From NCBI RefSeq assembly GCF_026967925.1, contig NZ_JAPVBI010000002.1, positions 1,231,628-1,295,627 on the forward strand: a stretch of 64,000 nucleotides of DNA, given 5' to 3'. Position numbers and translations under genes: made by a program. The first letter of the stretch is position 1. Each line of letters starts with the position of its first letter. Below, one piece after another: positions 1-8,591 of the stretch. The notes beneath the pieces were generated by a model. That model was not told where the DNA came from and ran no database searches. It saw nothing but the letters and a program-made list of their open reading frames with translations. Origin of the DNA: Modestobacter sp. VKM Ac-2985 (GTDB taxonomy: Bacteria; Actinomycetota; Actinomycetes; Mycobacteriales; Geodermatophilaceae).

Positions 1-523
1 CGAAGTCCAGCAGCGTGCCACCCCCGGACGGCGCCGGGCCGGGGTCGGGGGTGAACCGCTCGAAGCGGGACTCGAACCGGGTGATCGTGCCCAGCGTCCC
101 TGCCTCGGCGAGCGCCTGGACGGTGCGGAAGTCGGAGTCCCAGCGGCGGTTCTGGTAGGGCGCCAGCGGCAGGCCGAGCCGGCGGGCGCGCTCGACGCTG
201 GCCTGCGCGGCCGGGGCGTCCAGCGCGAACGGCTTGTCGCAGACCACGGCCAGGCCGAGGTCGAGCGCCTGGTCGGTGAGCGCGGTGTGGGTGTCGGCGG
301 GCGTCGAGATCGCCACGGCCTCGACGCCGGCCGCGGCCAGCTCGGGCAGCGACCCGACGGCGGTCGCGCCCGGGTGCTCCTGGCGGAGCAGCTCGCGCCG
401 CTCGGTCGAGGAGGTCGCCACCGCGACGAGGTCGCACTCCATGGCAGCGGCGAGCAGCGGGGCGTGGAAGTACCGCCCCCCGAAGCCGTACCCCACCAGT
501 CCGAACCGAACGGGCTCCACCAC
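1..523 (-). CDS. Gfo/Idh/MocA-family NAD(P)-dependent oxidoreductase (3' part outside window)
   Basis: The reading frame opens with a Rossmann fold: residues 3-16 read EPVRFGLVGYGFGG, followed by YFHAPLLAAA. The segment VCDKPFALD is the conserved (E/D)KP motif of this family, whose Lys-Pro contacts the nicotinamide. The PYQNRRWDSDFRT segment is also typical. These enzymes oxidise or reduce sugars, inositols or related polyols in the cytoplasm, and the substrate cannot be read from the sequence. GTG at 523 is chosen because GGTGGGGAG lies just upstream; the next codon is also GTG (520). The C-terminal substrate domain runs off the left edge of the window. Confidence 0.88.
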   Translation of the reverse strand, partial: MVEPVRFGLVGYGFGGRYFHAPLLAAAMECDLVAVATSSTERRELLRQEHPGATAVGSLPELAAAGVEAVAISTPADTHTALTDQALDLGLAVVCDKPFALDAPAAQASVERARRLGLPLAPYQNRRWDSDFRTVQALAEAGTLGTITRFESRFERFTPDPGPAPSGGGTLLDF

Positions 524-614
524 GGTGCTCCCCACCTCGACGACGCGTGGCCGGATCATCCCCTGTCCGCTGCCGGCGGCATCGCGCGGCTCGGCGGGGG
601 ACCGGCGCAGCGCG

Positions 615-1835
615 TCAGAGCAGGGGCGCCGGACGGCCGAACAGGTATCCCTGGCCCAGCCCCACGCCCAGGGACCGGAGCACGCCGACCTCGGCGGGGT
701 CCTCGATCCCCTCGGCCACCAGCCGGGCGCCCGTCGCGCCGGCGAAGCTGACCATCGCCGTGACCATCGCCTGCTTCGCCGGGTCGAGGTGCACGCCGGC
801 GACCAGCGCGAGGTCGAGCTTGATCGCGTCGGGGCGCAGTTGCAGCACGTGCCGGAAGCTGGCGTACCCCGCACCGGCGTCGTCCACGGTCAGGCCGATG
901 CCGGCGTCGCGGACACAGGTCAGGGCACGCCCCAGGGCGTCGTAGTCGTCCACCGGGCTGTGCTCGGTGACCTCGACCGCGACGTCCAGGTGCCGGTGGT
1001 CCAGCAGCAGGTCGGTGACCGAGGCGCACAGCAGCGCCGAGGGGGAGAGGTTGATCCCGAGCGGGCGTCCCGCGGGGAGCCGTGGTGCCACCGCGAGCGC
1101 GGCGCGCGCGGCCAGCTCCTCCAGCTCGGTGCCGAGCCCCGCGGCCGCGGCGGCGCTGAACAGCCGTTCCGGCCCTTCGGCGACGCCCGGGAACCGGGCC
1201 AGCGCCTCGTAGGCCACGACCTCCTCGGTGGCCAGGTCGACGATCGGCTGGACGTGGGTGACGACCGCCCCCTCGCTCAGCACGGCGCGTACCCGGGCAG
1301 CGGGGTCGGTCGGCGGTGCGGGCAGCGGCTCGGCCAGCCGGTCGGCGATGACGTCGGCCAGCAGCTCCAGGGTGCGGGCGGCCGCGCCGTCCAGGTGTGC
1401 GCCGTCGTCCCGGCTCACGCAGCACAGCATCCCGACCGGGCGGCCGTCCGGCGCCCGGACCGGGGCGCCCACGTAGGACCCGATGCCCAGGTCGGCGGTG
1501 ACCGCCAGGTGGCGGGTGCCGGGGTGCCGGCGGGCGCCGGTGACCACCGGGGGGAGCTGACCGCTGAGCACCCGGACGCAGAAGGAGCCCTCCAGGGAGG
1601 GCTCCATCCCCGGACGCACGTGCATGGCGTCCAGCGCGCCGGTGGCGGCGCGGATCTGCTGGCTGCTCTCGGTGAACGTCGACATCCAGGCGACGTCCAT
1701 GCCCAGCCGGGTGCGGGCAGCGTCCAGCACCCGGTGCAGCCAGGCGGGGGAGAGAGCGACGGACGGCGGGGGCGGCGACGTCGGGCTCCCGTTCACCCCG
1801 GCAGTCTGGCCCAGGACCTGCTCGCGCGGAACCAT
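615..1835 (-). CDS. GAF-EAL cyclic-di-GMP phosphodiesterase
   Basis: Soluble 406-residue protein. A GAF sensor domain occupies about residues 30-168 and an EAL domain about 180-405. The EAL catalytic set is complete: YEALARF (Glu210), the Asn of INLSP, the Glu of VEVTEH, the Asp pair of VDDAGAGY (family DDFGTGY), the Lys of AIKLD, AEGIED and GQGYLFGRP. It should therefore hydrolyse c-di-GMP to pGpG. There is no GGDEF domain and no membrane segment. The GAF ligand is unknown. It is followed on the same strand by the partial oxidoreductase after about 90 bases. Confidence 0.9.
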   Translation of the reverse strand: MVPREQVLGQTAGVNGSPTSPPPPSVALSPAWLHRVLDAARTRLGMDVAWMSTFTESSQQIRAATGALDAMHVRPGMEPSLEGSFCVRVLSGQLPPVVTGARRHPGTRHLAVTADLGIGSYVGAPVRAPDGRPVGMLCCVSRDDGAHLDGAAARTLELLADVIADRLAEPLPAPPTDPAARVRAVLSEGAVVTHVQPIVDLATEEVVAYEALARFPGVAEGPERLFSAAAAAGLGTELEELAARAALAVAPRLPAGRPLGINLSPSALLCASVTDLLLDHRHLDVAVEVTEHSPVDDYDALGRALTCVRDAGIGLTVDDAGAGYASFRHVLQLRPDAIKLDLALVAGVHLDPAKQAMVTAMVSFAGATGARLVAEGIEDPAEVGVLRSLGVGLGQGYLFGRPAPLL

Positions 1836-1875
1836 CTCGTCTCGATTGGCCGGTGGGTCGCCCGACCGGCCGGGC

Positions 1876-2607
1876 TCACGGCACCCGCGGGCCGAACCGG
1901 ACGTCGACGCCGGGGGAGAACAGCACGCTGTCCGGGGCGCCGCCGACCGTGGGCAGGCCGGCGGCGGCGACCAGGTCGTCCTGGAGCTCCAGCAGCTCGG
2001 CGGCGTGCAGCGGCCACTCCGGGTGCTCGTTCGGCCAGTAGGCCAGCCGGCCCAGGGTGGTCTGGTGCAGGCCCCAGCGGCTGGTGAGGAACCGCGGCAG
2101 CGGGCCGGGGTCGGCCAGCCGGGCCCCCACCCGGACGGTGATGCGGCCGCCGGCGCCCCGAGGGCCGGGCCACCGGCGGGCCGCCTGGTAGGTGATCCGG
2201 TCGCCGTCCCGGGCGATGCGCATCCGGGACCACAGGTAGGGCAGGCGGGCGACCCAGCGGGCGGCCAGCACCGGCAGCAGCCGGTCGGCCTCCAGCGACC
2301 GGAAGACCACGCCGCGCCGTCCCTGGTCGTCGACCGAGTAGAGCCGCACGTTCGTCTCGGCGAACGAGCCGAGGTAGGGCAGCCCCGGTGCCCCGAGCAG
2401 GCCGATCCGGCGCATCCGGAAGGGGATGAGACCGACGTAGGTGGCGCCGTCCAGCACGTCGGGCCGGGCGCCGGCCGGCAGCAGCGGGGCGACCAGGGCC
2501 GGGTCGACCGCCCAGTGCAGGAAGGTGGCGTCCCGCCAGCCCTGGGTGAAGACGGTGCGGCGCAGCGGTCGCGGGGAGGTGGGGGTGACGTCCTCGACGG
2601 TGCTCAC
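1876..2607 (-). CDS. DUF2071 (YqjF-like) family protein
   Basis: The 243-residue product carries family hallmarks: TQGWRDATFLHWAVDP near the N-terminus, the YVGLIPFRM segment, then SFAETNVRLYSVDDQGRRGVVFRSLEAD. It closes with HAAELLELQDDLVAAAGLP and a final substrate-pocket-like strand. It is related to the acetoacetate-decarboxylase-like fold group. The biochemical role is not established and I do not assign one. GTG at 2607 lies only 4 bases after the stop of the DedA gene, so the two are probably co-transcribed. Confidence 0.85.
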   Translation of the reverse strand: MSTVEDVTPTSPRPLRRTVFTQGWRDATFLHWAVDPALVAPLLPAGARPDVLDGATYVGLIPFRMRRIGLLGAPGLPYLGSFAETNVRLYSVDDQGRRGVVFRSLEADRLLPVLAARWVARLPYLWSRMRIARDGDRITYQAARRWPGPRGAGGRITVRVGARLADPGPLPRFLTSRWGLHQTTLGRLAYWPNEHPEWPLHAAELLELQDDLVAAAGLPTVGGAPDSVLFSPGVDVRFGPRVP

Positions 2608-2611
2608 CCGG

Positions 2612-3262
2612 TCAGCCTGCCCCCACCTCGGCCGGCGCGCGCTCGGCCACCGCGTCGACGGGGGGCCGGCGGCGGTGGACGAGGATGCGGACGCCCTCGC
2701 CGAGCGCGGCCAGGACCAGCGCCAGGCCGAGGCCCAGCAGCAGGCCGCGCAACGGGTCGCGCTCGAAGGCCAGCCCGCCGACGTAGCCGATCCCGGCGGA
2801 CCAGCCGGCCCAGGTCAGGGCGGCCAGCGCGGCGAAGGGGGCGAACCGGCGCAGCGGCCAGCCCACCGCCCCGGCGGTCAGCGTCACCGCCGTCCGCAGG
2901 CCCGGCACGTACCGGGCGGTGACCAGTAGGACGCCGCCGCGGGCGGCCAGCAGCCGGGCCGCCCGGTCCAGCGCTGCCCGGCGCCGGCCGCCGGGCCGGG
3001 CCCAGGCCTGCAGCCGCGGGCCCGCCCGGTGCCCGATCAGGTAGGAGGCGTGGTCACCGGCGAAGGCCCCCAGTGCGGCCACCGCGACGACCGCCGCCAG
3101 GTCGGGCTGCCCGGTCGCGGCGAAGACGCCGGCGGTGATCACCACGCTCTCACCCGGTACGACGGGCAGGAAGCCGTCGAGGGCGGCCAGCGAGAACAGC
3201 ACCAGGTACACCCAGGGGGAGGCCATCAGCTCCTGCACCCAGCCGAGCACGGCATCGGTCAC
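2612..3262 (-). CDS. DedA-family integral membrane protein
   Basis: The 216-residue hydrophobic protein has DedA hallmarks: a re-entrant segment PVVPGESVVITAG with the conserved Glu, GAFAGDHASYLIGHRAG, and the basic ARYVPGLRT loop with its conserved Arg. Members of this superfamily are implicated in lipid carrier or phospholipid flipping and in proton-motive-force homeostasis; the exact lipid cannot be inferred. The start is GTG at 3262. The 291-base divergent gap to the next gene shows no feature I can name beyond promoter space. The C-terminal tail is basic and probably cytoplasmic. Confidence 0.9.
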   Translation of the reverse strand: MTDAVLGWVQELMASPWVYLVLFSLAALDGFLPVVPGESVVITAGVFAATGQPDLAAVVAVAALGAFAGDHASYLIGHRAGPRLQAWARPGGRRRAALDRAARLLAARGGVLLVTARYVPGLRTAVTLTAGAVGWPLRRFAPFAALAALTWAGWSAGIGYVGGLAFERDPLRGLLLGLGLALVLAALGEGVRILVHRRRPPVDAVAERAPAEVGAG

Positions 3263-3553
3263 GGTCGGCTCCCCGGGAACGGCATGTCCTGAGCCTGCTC
3301 GGCGGAGGAGCGGCGCACATCCCCCTCAGGTCCCCCACGACGTCCCCCGAGAGGATGACGGCCGCCCGGTGATGACCTCGCTCACGTGGCGGAATGGCGG
3401 ACGGCGATGGCGGCCTTGACCGGCACGTGATCGATCTCTGGTGGCTGACGCGGCGTCGTGTCATCGACCACGGGCGGATGACCACCTCGCGCTGAGCGCA
3501 CCCGGTCCCGACCCGTCCGACACCCCGCACCGCCCCAGAGAGGCACCCCTCCC

Positions 3554-4930
3554 GTGCTCGCACGTCTCCGCCGCGTCCCGTTCGCGGTCCAGGTCCTGCT
3601 CGGCCTCGTCGTCGGCATCTCCCTCGGCCTGGTGGCCCGCGCGATGGGCCCGGTCGACGGCTCCTTCGTCGACGGCGCCCTGGTCCCCGGCACCGACGCC
3701 AACTGGCTGACCAGCACCCTCACCACCATCGGCAACACCTTCGTGGGGCTGCTGCGGGCGATCGTCGTCCCGCTGATCGTCACCGCGATCATCGTCAGCA
3801 TCGCCAACCTCAAGCAGGTCTCCAACGCCGCCCGGCTGGCCGGCCAGACCCTGCTGTGGTTCGCGATCACCTCGCTCATCGCCGTCTCCATCGGCATCGG
3901 TCTCGGCCTGCTCACCCAGCCCGGCAACCGGAGCTCGGTCGACGCCGGACTCGCCCAGGCCCCGGCGACCACCGGTTCCTGGTGGGACTTCCTGACCGGG
4001 CTGGTCCCGGCCAACTTCCTCGGACTGGAGGGGAACGGCGACGGCGGGGTCAGCTTCAACGTCCTGCAGCTGATCGTCGTCTCGGTCGCCATCGGGGTCG
4101 CGGCGCTGAAGGTCGGTGCCGCCGCGGACCCGTTCCTGTCGGTCACCCGCTCGGTGCTGGCGATCGTGCAGAAGGTCCTCTGGTGGGTCATCCTGCTGGC
4201 GCCGCTGGGCACGGTCGGGCTGATCGGCAAGGCGGTGGCCAGCTACGGCTGGGAGTCCCTCGGCTCGCTCGGGGTCTTCGTCGGCGCGGTGTACGCCGGT
4301 CTCGCGATCGTGCTGCTGGTCGTCTACCCGGTGCTGCTCCAGTTGCACGGGCTGTCGCCGGTGCGCTTCTACGCCGGTGCCTGGCCGGCGATCCAGCTGG
4401 CCTTCGTGTCCCGCAGCTCCATCGGCACCCTGCCGGTGACCCAGCGGGTCACCGAGACCGAGCTGGGCGTCCCGCGCAGCTACGCGTCCTTCGCGGTTCC
4501 CCTCGGCGCGACGACGAAGATGGACGGCTGCGCGGCGATCTACCCGGCGCTGGCCGCGATCTTCGTGGCCGAGTTCTTCGACGTCGACCTCTCGGTCACC
4601 GACTACCTGCTGATCGCGCTGGTGTCCGTGGTGGGTTCCGCGGCGACCGCGGGCGTGACCGGTGCGGTCGTGATGCTGACGCTCACGCTGTCCACGCTGG
4701 GCCTGCCGCTGGCCGGTGTCGGCCTGCTGCTGGCGGTCGACCCGATCCTCGACATGGGCCGGACCGCCACCAACGTGGCCGGCCAGGCGCTGGTGCCGAC
4801 CATCGTCGCCAAGCGCGAGGGGCTGCTGGACCTCGAGCGGTTCCGGTCGACCCGGCCGGCGGAACCGCTGGCCCCCGTCGCACAGCAGGACGGCGTGGAC
4901 GGCGACCTGCGCTCGCCGCAGCCGGTCTGA
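3554..4930 (+). CDS. Dicarboxylate/amino acid:cation symporter (DAACS/SLC1 family)
   Basis: The 458-residue polytopic protein fits the SLC1 fold. HP1 carries the serine-rich SRSSIGTLPVT. TM7 carries GATTKMDGCAAIYPALAA in place of the classical NMDGTA. HP2/TM8 ends in DPILDMGRTATNVAGQAL. The GCAAIYPA and DMGRTA elements resemble TcyP-like cystine carriers more than DctA, so the substrate could be cystine or an acidic amino acid. The Asn of NMDG is replaced by Lys, a position near a sodium site in characterised homologues. The start is GTG at 3554 with AGAGAGG upstream. A strong hairpin follows the stop. Confidence 0.88.
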   Translation: MLARLRRVPFAVQVLLGLVVGISLGLVARAMGPVDGSFVDGALVPGTDANWLTSTLTTIGNTFVGLLRAIVVPLIVTAIIVSIANLKQVSNAARLAGQTLLWFAITSLIAVSIGIGLGLLTQPGNRSSVDAGLAQAPATTGSWWDFLTGLVPANFLGLEGNGDGGVSFNVLQLIVVSVAIGVAALKVGAAADPFLSVTRSVLAIVQKVLWWVILLAPLGTVGLIGKAVASYGWESLGSLGVFVGAVYAGLAIVLLVVYPVLLQLHGLSPVRFYAGAWPAIQLAFVSRSSIGTLPVTQRVTETELGVPRSYASFAVPLGATTKMDGCAAIYPALAAIFVAEFFDVDLSVTDYLLIALVSVVGSAATAGVTGAVVMLTLTLSTLGLPLAGVGLLLAVDPILDMGRTATNVAGQALVPTIVAKREGLLDLERFRSTRPAEPLAPVAQQDGVDGDLRSPQPV

Positions 4931-4935
4931 GCCGA

Positions 4936-4960
4936 GGTGCTCCCCAGCCCGGGGAGCACC
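4936..4960. terminator. Bidirectional hairpin terminator
   Basis: A perfect 10-bp stem (GGTGCTCCCC / GGGGAGCACC) closes a 5-base AGCCC loop. It lies between the convergent symporter gene and the lipoprotein gene, six bases after the symporter stop. There is no U-tract, as is usual for actinobacterial hairpin terminators. Confidence 0.75.
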
Positions 4961-4971
4961 ACCCCGGCTCC

Positions 4972-5934
4972 TCAGTCGGTCAGGTCGGCGCAGCCGGACT
5001 CGTGCGGCAGCAGCGGGCGGAAGGTGATCGACCAGCGGGCGCCGTCCGCACCGACCCACGGGGTCAGGACGTTGGCGTCCCGGGCCGCTTCGGCGACGGC
5101 CTGCGCCTCCTCGCCCGTTGCCGTCACGCAGGTCACGCCCGGGGCGATCGGCTCGCCCGGCAGGGCCGGTCCCGGCCAGGGCAGCTCCGCGTGGGTCAGG
5201 TCGTCGTTGGGCTCGGTCCACGGCCGGGCCAGCGCCGCGACCGTCTCCGGGCTGTACTGCTCCGGCGTCTGGCCCTCGCTGTAGAGGGTCTGCGAGAGGT
5301 CGGTCAGGTCGTCGAGCAGGTCCCGCAGCTGTGCCCGTGCCTCCTCCTGCTCCTCGGTGAGCCCGCCGGCGCCCGGGTCCCCGGGGAGCCCACCGGCGCC
5401 CGTGGTCTCACGGAGCGCGTAGACCTCTCGCTGCACGGTGCGCTCTGCGGTGTCCAGGGTGAACCGGGTGGAGGTGGCGTCGGCCAGTGGCGGGGAGCCC
5501 AGGTCGGCCGTCTCGGCGATGCCGGCGTCCAGCGCCCGCGCGGCGAGCTCCTGCACGGTGGCCTCGTCGACCTGCTGCACCTGCACGTTGGGCCAGGCCG
5601 GCGCGGGATAGATGTCCGGCACCGGCCCCTGGGTGATCACCCGGCCGTCGGCGTAGACGCTCAGGACAGGCAGCCGTGCGGCCAGCATCTCCGGCGTGGT
5701 GAAGCCGCCGACGTCGGCGACCTGGAGCACCAGCGCGTCCTCGCCCTCGGGCAGCGAGACGGTCTCGGACTCCGTCGGCGTCTCGCTGGACGGGCCGGGT
5801 GGCGCGGCCCCGGTGCCGCCCCGTTCGGCGCAGGCGGTCAGCAGCAGGGTCGCCAGCGCGAGGCCGACGGCGGGACGGAGGGCAGGTGGGTTCCGCACGG
5901 GGAGTACACGGCTCGGCGGCGCCGGGGGTTCCAC
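4972..5934 (-). CDS. Secreted lipoprotein of unknown function
   Basis: A signal peptide ends in the lipobox LLTAC, with Cys about residue 35, so the mature 285-residue chain should be anchored to the outer face of the membrane. A Thr/Ser/Pro/Glu-rich spacer follows. The body contains [19 protein letters not shown] and [15 protein letters not shown], an arrangement seen in uncharacterised actinobacterial lipoproteins. An acidic, Glu-rich helix ([19 protein letters not shown]) lies in the middle, and there are two late Cys residues that could form a disulfide. No enzymatic motif is visible. GTG at 5934 has AGGAG just upstream. Confidence 0.8.
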   Translation of the reverse strand: MEPPAPPSRVLPVRNPPALRPAVGLALATLLLTACAERGGTGAAPPGPSSETPTESETVSLPEGEDALVLQVADVGGFTTPEMLAARLPVLSVYADGRVITQGPVPDIYPAPAWPNVQVQQVDEATVQELAARALDAGIAETADLGSPPLADATSTRFTLDTAERTVQREVYALRETTGAGGLPGDPGAGGLTEEQEEARAQLRDLLDDLTDLSQTLYSEGQTPEQYSPETVAALARPWTEPNDDLTHAELPWPGPALPGEPIAPGVTCVTATGEEAQAVAEAARDANVLTPWVGADGARWSITFRPLLPHESGCADLTD

Positions 5935-5982
5935 GGGCTCCTGCCCGCTCCCGCCGGTGCGGAGGGCCGGTGGGACGGCCGG

Positions 5983-5988
5983 TAGCGT
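5983..5988 (+). promoter_or_regulatory. Putative -10 element (TAGCGT) of nucS
   Basis: TAGCGT ends 8 bases before the GTG of nucS and there is no ribosome-binding site between them. This spacing would place the transcription start at or next to the start codon, giving a leaderless mRNA. This is inference from spacing. Confidence 0.5.
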
Positions 5989-5996
5989 CGTCGTCC

Positions 5997-6668
5997 GTGC
6001 GCCTGGTCATTGCCCGCTGCTCCGTGGACTACATCGGGCGGCTCACCGCCCACCTCCCGCCCGCCACCCGGCTGCTGCTGGTCAAGGCCGACGGCTCGGT
6101 GTCCATCCACGCCGACGACCGGGCCTACAAGCCGCTGAACTGGATGAGCCCGCCGTGCTCGGTCACGGAGGACCTGACGGACGGTTCGGGCACCTGGACG
6201 GTCACCAACAAGGCCGGCGAGCAGCTGATCATCACCATCGAGTCGGTCGAGCACGACTCCCGGCACGACCTCGGCGTGGACCCCGGCCTGCAGAAGGACG
6301 GCGTGGAGGCCGACCTGCAGCGACTGCTCGCGCTGCACGTGGAGACCTTCGGCGAGGGCTGGTCGCTGGTGCGCCGGGAGTACCCGACCGCGATCGGCCC
6401 GGTCGACCTGCTCTGCCGGGACGCCGGTGGCGCGACGGTGGCCGTGGAGATCAAGCGGCGCGGCGAGATCGACGGGGTCGAGCAGCTGACCCGCTACCTG
6501 GAGCTGCTCAACCGCGACTCGCGGCTGGCCCCGGTCAAGGGCGTGTTCGCCGCCCAGGAGATCAAGCCGCAGGCCCGGGTGCTGGCCGCCGACCGCGGCA
6601 TCGAGTGCCTGACCGTCGACTACGCCGTCCTCAAGGGCACCGACGACCCCTCGCAGCGCCTCTTCTAG
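5997..6668 (+). CDS. nucS: Endonuclease NucS/EndoMS, mismatch-specific
   Basis: The 223-residue product matches actinobacterial NucS along its length: [17 protein letters not shown]-terminus, [10 protein letters not shown] loop, and a C-terminal RecB-like nuclease with [10 protein letters not shown] (catalytic Asp), [12 protein letters not shown] (Glu-x-Lys) and [10 protein letters not shown]. The C-terminal SQRLF resembles the sliding-clamp-binding tail of the family. NucS cuts both strands at mismatches and is the core of the non-canonical mismatch repair that replaces MutS/MutL in most Actinobacteria. The GTG at 5997 gives the standard N-terminus. It is monocistronic: a degenerate post-stop hairpin follows. 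Confidence 0.96.
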   Translation: MRLVIARCSVDYIGRLTAHLPPATRLLLVKADGSVSIHADDRAYKPLNWMSPPCSVTEDLTDGSGTWTVTNKAGEQLIITIESVEHDSRHDLGVDPGLQKDGVEADLQRLLALHVETFGEGWSLVRREYPTAIGPVDLLCRDAGGATVAVEIKRRGEIDGVEQLTRYLELLNRDSRLAPVKGVFAAQEIKPQARVLAADRGIECLTVDYAVLKGTDDPSQRLF

Positions 6669-6727
6669 AAGACCTCGTCGCCCCCCACCACCCGCTCCGC
6701 GCGCGGCTGGCCCCTGCGGCAGGGCCG
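6668..6727 (+). repeat. Post-stop hairpin repeat, copy A (degenerate)
   Basis: It begins at the nucS stop codon and shares the family core GCCCCCCACCAC ... GGCCCCTGC with the copies at 43328, 56379 and 30359. The outer arms have drifted and pair imperfectly. It probably acts as the nucS terminator. Confidence 0.6.
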
Positions 6728-6730
6728 GAA

Positions 6731-6744
6731 CTACCGGCCGGTAG
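6731..6744. promoter_or_regulatory. Perfect palindromic operator CTACCGGCCGGTAG
   Basis: This perfect 14-bp palindrome sits 62 bases upstream of the hydroxyacyl-CoA dehydrogenase start. It fits the same YTAC-N6-GTAG pattern as sites upstream of ccr and etfB, and looks like a TetR-type operator. The regulator itself is not identified in this window. Confidence 0.6.
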
Positions 6745-6806
6745 CGCCCGGGTCGGCCAGTGGTGCGAAACTGCTCGGGATCACCGGACGGCGGAGGGAT
6801 GGCAGC

Positions 6807-8588
6807 GTGGCCAGAGAACTGACCGAGGTCGGCGTGGTGGGGCTCGGCACGATGGGTGCCGGCATCGCCGAGGTGCTCGCCCGGGCCGGGTTGTCGGTGA
6901 CGGCGGTCGAGGTGACCGACGAGGCGCTGAGCCGCGGGCGGGCGCACGTCGAGCAGTCGACCGGCAAGGCGGTCGCCCGCGGGAAGCTCGAGGCCGGCGA
7001 CCGCGACGTCATCCTGTCCCGGATCCGGTTCACCACGGCGATGGAGGACCTCGCCGTCGCCGAGCTGGTCGTGGAGGCCATCCCGGAGCGGATGGAGCTC
7101 AAGGCCCAGCTGTTCTCCAAGCTGGACGCCATCTGCCCGCCGGACACCATCCTGGCGACCAACACCTCCAGCCTGTCGGTCACCGAGCTGTCGGTCACCA
7201 CCGGCCGCCCCGGCAAGGTCATCGGGATGCACTTCTTCAACCCCGCACCGGTGATGAAGCTGGTCGAGATCGTGCGCACGGTGGTCACCGAGCCGTCGGT
7301 GGTCTCCGACGTCGAGGCGCTGGCCGCACGGCTGGGCAAGACGGACGTGACGATCGGTGACAAGGCGGGGTTCATCGCCAACGCGCTGCTGTTCGGGTAC
7401 CTCAACCACGCCGTCTCGATGTTCGAGAACCGCTACGCCAGCCGCGAGGACATCGACGCCGCGATGCGCCTGGGCTGCGGCCTGCCGATGGGCCCGCTCG
7501 CGCTGATGGACCTGATCGGCATCGACACCGCCTACGAGATCCTCGTGACGATGTACCAGCAGTCGCGCAACCGGCTGCACGCCCCTGCGCCGGTCATCAA
7601 GCAGATGATGACCGCCGGGCTGCTGGGCCGGAAGAGCGGCCGCGGCTTCTACACCTACGCCGGCCGCGACTCCGCCGAGGTGGTCCCGGACGCCGCGACG
7701 CCGGCCACCGGCGGTGCCGCCGAGCGAGCCCGCCCGATCCGCAGCGTCGGCGTGGTGGGCTCCGGGACGATGGCCGTCGGGATCATCGAGGTGGTCGCCA
7801 CGGGCGGCTACGACGTCACCTTCGTGGCCCGCACGCTGGACAAGGTCGAGGCCGTGCAGCACGCGCTGACCCGGTCGCTGGACAAGCAGGTCGCCCGCGG
7901 CCGGCTGGGGGAGGCCGAGCGGGACGCCGCCCTGGCCCGGGTCACCGGCTCCGCGCAGCTCGACGACCTCGCCGGGGCCGACCTGGTCATCGAGGCCGTG
8001 GTCGAGCACCTGGGGGTCAAGCAGGCGCTGTTCGCCGCGCTCGGGGAGATCGCGAAGCCCGGCGCGGTGCTGGCGACCACGACGTCCAGCCTGCCGGTCA
8101 TCGAGTGCGCCAAGGCCAGCGAGCGCCCCGGTGACGTCGTCGGCCTGCACTTCTTCAACCCCGCACCGGTGATGAAGCTGGTCGAGGTTGTCTCGACGAT
8201 CGCCACCGAGCCCGACGTCGCCGCCACCGCGCACGCGCTGTGCGCGCAGGTGGGCAAGCACGCGGTCTCCTGCACCGACCGGGCCGGGTTCGTCGTCAAC
8301 GCGCTGCTGTTCCCCTACCTCAACGACGCGGTCAAGATGCTGGAGGCGCACTACGCCACCGCCGACGACATCGACGCCGCGATGAAGGTCGGCTGCGGTT
8401 ACCCGATGGGCCCCTTCGAGCTGCTGGACGTCGTCGGTCTGGACGTCGCCCTGGCGATCGAGCGCGAGCTGTACACCGAGTTCCGTGAGCCCGGCTTCGC
8501 CCCGGCGCCGCTGCTCGAGCACCTGGTGACCGCCGGCTACCTGGGCCGCAAGGCCGGGCGCGGCTTCCGCGACCACGCGAACCGGTAG
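6807..8588 (+). CDS. Double-module 3-hydroxyacyl-CoA dehydrogenase
   Basis: The 593-residue protein contains two complete, homologous 3-hydroxyacyl-CoA dehydrogenase modules (about 8-287 and 313-590) joined by a short linker. Both keep HFFNPAPVMKLVE (His142/Glu154 and His448/Glu460), the catalytic-site Asn of GF(I/V)xNALL, and the C-terminal dimer domain. Module 1 has GLGTMG and an acidic Glu35, which fits NAD. Module 2 has GSGTMA and Ala341-Arg342 instead, which suggests NADP. The reaction is 3-hydroxyacyl-CoA (probably 3-hydroxybutyryl-CoA) to 3-oxoacyl-CoA or its reverse. GTG at 6807 follows GGAGGG by 8 bases. Confidence 0.92.
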   Translation: MARELTEVGVVGLGTMGAGIAEVLARAGLSVTAVEVTDEALSRGRAHVEQSTGKAVARGKLEAGDRDVILSRIRFTTAMEDLAVAELVVEAIPERMELKAQLFSKLDAICPPDTILATNTSSLSVTELSVTTGRPGKVIGMHFFNPAPVMKLVEIVRTVVTEPSVVSDVEALAARLGKTDVTIGDKAGFIANALLFGYLNHAVSMFENRYASREDIDAAMRLGCGLPMGPLALMDLIGIDTAYEILVTMYQQSRNRLHAPAPVIKQMMTAGLLGRKSGRGFYTYAGRDSAEVVPDAATPATGGAAERARPIRSVGVVGSGTMAVGIIEVVATGGYDVTFVARTLDKVEAVQHALTRSLDKQVARGRLGEAERDAALARVTGSAQLDDLAGADLVIEAVVEHLGVKQALFAALGEIAKPGAVLATTTSSLPVIECAKASERPGDVVGLHFFNPAPVMKLVEVVSTIATEPDVAATAHALCAQVGKHAVSCTDRAGFVVNALLFPYLNDAVKMLEAHYATADDIDAAMKVGCGYPMGPFELLDVVGLDVALAIERELYTEFREPGFAPAPLLEHLVTAGYLGRKAGRGFRDHANR

Positions 8589-8591
8589 CCG

